A stretch of 64,000 nucleotides of DNA from Clostridia bacterium (GTDB taxonomy: Bacteria; Bacillota; Clostridia; Christensenellales; SZUA-584): assembly GCA_018648645.1 (NCBI GenBank), contig JABGQS010000012.1:1-64000 (forward strand), given 5' to 3'. Within the stretch, counting starts at the first letter, position 1; the number at the start of each line of letters is the position of its first letter. The notes beneath the pieces are model-generated. The model made no database searches, was not told where the DNA came from, and saw nothing but the letters and a program-made list of their open reading frames with translations. Both the position numbers and the translations under genes were made by a program. Shown piece by piece: positions 61,448-64,000 of this stretch.

Positions 61448-62686
61448 TTATATGGCCTCTTTTTTTTGCCGCGCGGTATACTCATAAAGCTCTTCCGTCG
61501 CAAGCGCAACCTTGGTCGCCGCCCACTCCTTCGTCTGCGGATATATATAATAAGTGTCATCCAGCGTCGAGAGATCTATCCCATCGCCGTTGCCTTCATA
61601 TTCATATTCAATGTGACATGAGTACATCGAAAGCGGCGTCTTCTCCAATAAGAACTTCTCACCGTCAAACTCCCCTTCCAACTTAAACCCGTCCATGTTG
61701 TGAGTCAGCTGCGCTGTTCCCAGCCGCACGTATCCCTTCGCGCTTGGCAGACTATCGACCTCCGCCTGCGCACTGAACCCATACGTGCCGTCCTCGATTT
61801 GCTTGCGCACATTCTCGCGCTCAAACTCGTACCAATCGGGTATGTGTAGCATTTCGTTGCTCTTGTTATTGGTCAGCTCACCAAGCGTGCTCATCGTCCA
61901 GCCGGAGCCGCAATGCTCGCACCAAACCTGATCGCCCCGCGTTTGCATTTCGAATTCTGTTTTGCACTCCCTGCATTGATACAACACCTTCTCAAGCCCT
62001 TCAGCGCGTCCCTTATACTTCACGTGAATCTCGTTGTCCCGCTGCCATTTATACTCGTCATATACAAACGCTTCGTTAATGCGTGCGTTCACTTCGTCCG
62101 CGTTCATTTTCTCAAGCTCGTCCTTGGTTATAATCTGCTCCATATCGGCACAGAGCCGTACGTTGCGCTTATTCAAATTCCACACAGGGGAGTAGATGTG
62201 GTTGCCCCTCATGTGCAGCATAACAACCGGCACCTTAAACATCTTCGCCAGCTTGCCGAGCGACTGCGGCAGACACGCGTTCGTGCCAATCAGCGAATAG
62301 CGCGCCTCCGGGTACAGCGCCAAAATGTCGTTGTTGTCGATTACCTTTTTCATATTAAAAATCAGCTGTACGTCGTTGGTGAACTTGCGCTTGCAAATGC
62401 ACCCAACATTTCGCAGCAATCCTTCGCGCCCTATAAACCCGTCAATCGCAACCACATTGTTACAGCGGTGCGGAAAAACGCACGCTGTTGCCACCATAAA
62501 ATCGGCGAACGACTTGTGCGTGCAAAGCAGCAGATACGGCGGCTTTAGACCCTTCATGTTCGTTTTGTTGATCTTGAGTCTTCGCAGCCACACCACGGGG
62601 AAACTCAATATCCACGTCAATATCGTCAAATACCACTTTGGCCTTTTTGGCGGAGCCTGCATATCAAACCGAACCGTCTCCTGCAT
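61448..62686 (-). CDS. PlsC-type acyltransferase with zinc-ribbon C-terminal extension
   Basis: A 412-residue protein. The N-terminal part (about 15-215) is a lysophosphatidic acid acyltransferase (PlsC)-like domain: a membrane helix (WYLTILTWILSFPVVWL), the catalytic H57-x4-D62 in THKSFADF and PEARYSLIG in place of the EGTR block. A zinc ribbon then follows, C238-x2-C241 and C256-x2-C259 (CRECK, WCEHCG), and a further 150-residue domain of unknown fold rich in aromatic and acidic residues (HIEYEYEGNGDG). It acylates a lipid or related acceptor at the inner membrane face. The ATG at 62686 follows AAAGAGG. Confidence 0.8.
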   Translation of the reverse strand: MQETVRFDMQAPPKRPKWYLTILTWILSFPVVWLRRLKINKTNMKGLKPPYLLLCTHKSFADFMVATACVFPHRCNNVVAIDGFIGREGLLRNVGCICKRKFTNDVQLIFNMKKVIDNNDILALYPEARYSLIGTNACLPQSLGKLAKMFKVPVVMLHMRGNHIYSPVWNLNKRNVRLCADMEQIITKDELEKMNADEVNARINEAFVYDEYKWQRDNEIHVKYKGRAEGLEKVLYQCRECKTEFEMQTRGDQVWCEHCGSGWTMSTLGELTNNKSNEMLHIPDWYEFERENVRKQIEDGTYGFSAQAEVDSLPSAKGYVRLGTAQLTHNMDGFKLEGEFDGEKFLLEKTPLSMYSCHIEYEYEGNGDGIDLSTLDDTYYIYPQTKEWAATKVALATEELYEYTARQKKEAI

Positions 62687-62810
62687 CGCAATACCTCTTT
62701 CAAAAACATATTGCCCCATTATAGCATAAATTATAAGCGCTGTATGCATTCTTAGAATTTGCAGGTCGTAAAGTTGATTTTACATTTTTCGGGTTTGCCT
62801 ATTCGCTGCA

Positions 62811-63509
62811 TCAATACTGATTGGCGAGCGTAGATATTCTCGCAGGATCGAGAAGTACAAAAACGTTTTTTCTAAACTCTAGCAGCCCTTCGTCGCGCAT
62901 CTTTGAGAGCTCCCTAGACATAGCGCTGCGGTCAACTCCAAGATAATCTGCGAGAGCAAGACGATTGTAAGGAATGCGAACAACGTTTTTGCTGCCGGGT
63001 GTGCCCAGTGCGCGAAAAAGATATGTGCACAGCTTGGCGCGTGTTGTTCGTTTGCTCAAAAGTTCGAGCCGCTGCTGCAAAAACAAATTTTTCTCAGCAA
63101 GAATACCAAGCATGTTTGAGACAATCAAATCATGACGTTCAAATCCCGGTGGATCCGCGCTTACAAATCGATTGAAATCAAGCATCAGCACCTTGCTGCG
63201 CGTCAGTGCCGTCAGCGTCACCGGGCTGACATCAATGTCGGCGCACGCCAAAGCTTCGCCAAACATAGCGGGATACTCAATTTGAGTAATGATCAAACGG
63301 TTGCCGGCATAATCCACGCGCGATATCTCAATGTTGCCGTGCAGCACGATGCCAATCGTCTCAATCTTAGCGCCGGTCAGCTGCAAGATATCGTCTTTGC
63401 TATACTGCTTTACGGTTGCGTGAAAGTGCTTTAGCGCTTCATCAAACTCTTTTTCGTTGAGACCACCAAACAATTTGCTTTGGTGTAGCTGCGAATAGAC
63501 ATCCTTCAT
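62811..63509 (-). CDS. Crp/Fnr-family transcription regulator
   Basis: A 232-residue Crp/Fnr protein. The N-terminal cyclic-nucleotide-like beta-roll (IGIVLHGNIEISRVDYAGNRLIITQI, MFGEALACA) is followed by the dimer helix and a C-terminal helix-turn-helix (RLALADYLGVDRSAMSRELSKMRDEGLLEFRKN). No Fnr-type N-terminal cysteine cluster is present. It probably senses a small redox or nitrogen-oxide signal. GGGAGGCTTT precedes the ATG at 63509. The palindrome GTTGCA-AA-TGCAAC in its leader and the divergent membrane ferredoxin gene suggest autorepression and control of that gene. Confidence 0.85.
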   Translation of the reverse strand: MKDVYSQLHQSKLFGGLNEKEFDEALKHFHATVKQYSKDDILQLTGAKIETIGIVLHGNIEISRVDYAGNRLIITQIEYPAMFGEALACADIDVSPVTLTALTRSKVLMLDFNRFVSADPPGFERHDLIVSNMLGILAEKNLFLQQRLELLSKRTTRAKLCTYLFRALGTPGSKNVVRIPYNRLALADYLGVDRSAMSRELSKMRDEGLLEFRKNVFVLLDPARISTLANQY

Positions 63510-63523
63510 AAAGCCTCCCTTTT

Positions 63524-63537
63524 GTTGCAAATGCAAC
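63524..63537. promoter_or_regulatory. Palindromic operator GTTGCA-AA-TGCAAC
   Basis: A 14-base inverted repeat with a 2-base spacer in the divergent region between the Crp/Fnr gene and the NapH-like gene. Its size and symmetry fit a Crp/Fnr dimer. It lies downstream of the minus-strand promoter (repression) and upstream of the plus-strand gene (activation). Confidence 0.6.
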
Positions 63538-63552
63538 GGACTTACAAGCCAT

Positions 63553-63581
63553 ATTATATTAAGATAATAGCAACGTGTCAA
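63553..63581 (-). promoter_or_regulatory. Perfect consensus promoter of the Crp/Fnr gene
   Basis: On the minus strand TTGACA (complement of 63576-63581), 17 bases, TATAAT (complement of 63553-63558). Both hexamers are exact. The transcript would start near 63546, so the palindrome at 63524-63537 lies about 10-22 bases downstream. Confidence 0.8.
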
Positions 63582-63602
63582 ATAAAAAAAGAGGAGTAAA
63601 TA

Positions 63603-64000
63603 ATGAAAAAGGTTTTGCAGATCGTTTTACAGGTACTATTTTTAGCGTTGTTCGTCGCTTTATTCGTAATGGGCAGAATCCAACTTTGGATGGGCATATT
63701 CGCAGCGGGGGTGATTCTCTCGATCTTTGTTGGACGGCTGTACTGCGGCTGGGCGTGCCCGATAAACACCTTGATGAGAGCAGTATCATGGATCAAGAGA
63801 AAGCTGAAAATAAAGAGTTTCAAAACACCGAAGTTTCTTAAAAAAGCGTGGGTACGCTATCTTTTCCTCGGGCTTTTTGTAGCGATGTTTGTCTTCGTAA
63901 TGGTCACAGGGAAACAGCTGCCTGTGCTTCCGGGTTTGCTCGCAATAGGAGTGGCACTCACACTGTTTTTCCCCGAAGAGCTTTGGCACAGATACCTTTG
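63603..64000 (+). CDS. NapH-like 4Fe-4S membrane protein, N-terminal part (cut by right edge)
   Basis: An open frame runs from ATG 63603 (GAGGAG upstream) to the end of the window, giving about 132 residues without a stop. It starts MKKVLQIVLQVLFLALFVALF, has a second helix, then GRLYCGWACPINTLMR, the cysteine motif after helix 2 that is diagnostic for NapH/NosR/RdxA-type polyferredoxin membrane proteins, and further helices. Such proteins pass electrons through the membrane to a partner redox enzyme. It is divergent from a Crp/Fnr gene with a shared operator, so it is probably regulated by it. Confidence 0.8.
   Translation, partial: MKKVLQIVLQVLFLALFVALFVMGRIQLWMGIFAAGVILSIFVGRLYCGWACPINTLMRAVSWIKRKLKIKSFKTPKFLKKAWVRYLFLGLFVAMFVFVMVTGKQLPVLPGLLAIGVALTLFFPEELWHRYL

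Noticed and set aside
1-64000. tRNA, rRNA, insertion sequence, prophage or CRISPR array
   Set aside because: I found no cloverleaf-type T-loop sequence, rRNA-like stretch, transposase gene with terminal repeats, phage gene or regularly spaced direct repeats when reading through both strands.

Overview
The window reads as a chromosome segment of an anaerobic, Gram-positive-type bacterium, most likely a clostridial member of the Bacillota. The evidence is: AGGAGG-like ribosome sites, frequent TTG starts, near-consensus sigma-A promoters, a complete Opp peptide importer, Rrf2-type regulators next to NifS/IscU, a divergent [FeFe]-hydrogenase-type protein and an iron-sulfur-type old yellow enzyme. 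Base composition is close to balanced by eye. The opp operon and one small gene (24274-24804) are visibly more A+T-rich. I see no rRNA, tRNA, CRISPR array, insertion sequence or phage gene. A genus cannot be named from this sequence alone.

Layout. 1-3430: two membrane transporters (the first cut by the left edge), an M20 amidohydrolase and a small cytoplasmic leucine-rich-repeat protein. 3513-7866: one transcription unit of a zinc dehydrogenase, an old yellow enzyme and two TIM-barrel isomerase/epimerases (the second a clear ketose 3-epimerase), with its own promoter and terminator. 7907-12807 (minus): YitT, PmbA, TldD and threonine aldolase. 13083-14312: MFS transporter. 14455-20824: oppBCDF-oppA. 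20845-22315 (minus): an MFS exporter behind a leader that looks like a transcription attenuator. 22395-27924: acetyltransferases, asnS, a duplicated unknown protein, an EamA transporter and an S41-type peptidase. 27978-37547: a surface-polysaccharide locus with genes for UDP-L-FucNAc synthesis, three transferases (one of the Stealth type), a polymerase and a flippase. 37569-43344: a cysteine and Fe-S island (cysE, two rrf2 genes, nifS, iscU, metY, cysK). 43487-47566: copper ATPase, methyltransferase and CDF exporter. 47625-51114: hydrogenase-like protein, flavodoxin-fold reductase, acetyltransferase and an AlkA-Ogt DNA-repair fusion. 51300-58796: four tandem paralogous membrane-anchored LRR/fibronectin-III surface proteins. 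59099-64000: DEAD-box helicase, an unknown small protein, a PlsC-type acyltransferase with a zinc-ribbon tail, and a Crp/Fnr regulator divergent from a NapH-like ferredoxin membrane protein cut by the right edge.

The best candidate for an undescribed system is the LRR array: four secreted proteins with one shared architecture (signal segment, internalin-like cap, about 12 LRRs, Fn3-like domain, acidic linker, one C-terminal membrane helix, basic tail). The two genes that open transcription units carry the same promoter. Other points worth a second look are the MFS attenuator leader, the AlkA-Ogt fusion with a preserved internal start, the hydrogenase with an extra cysteine in its first H-cluster motif, and the uncharacterised sugar operon.
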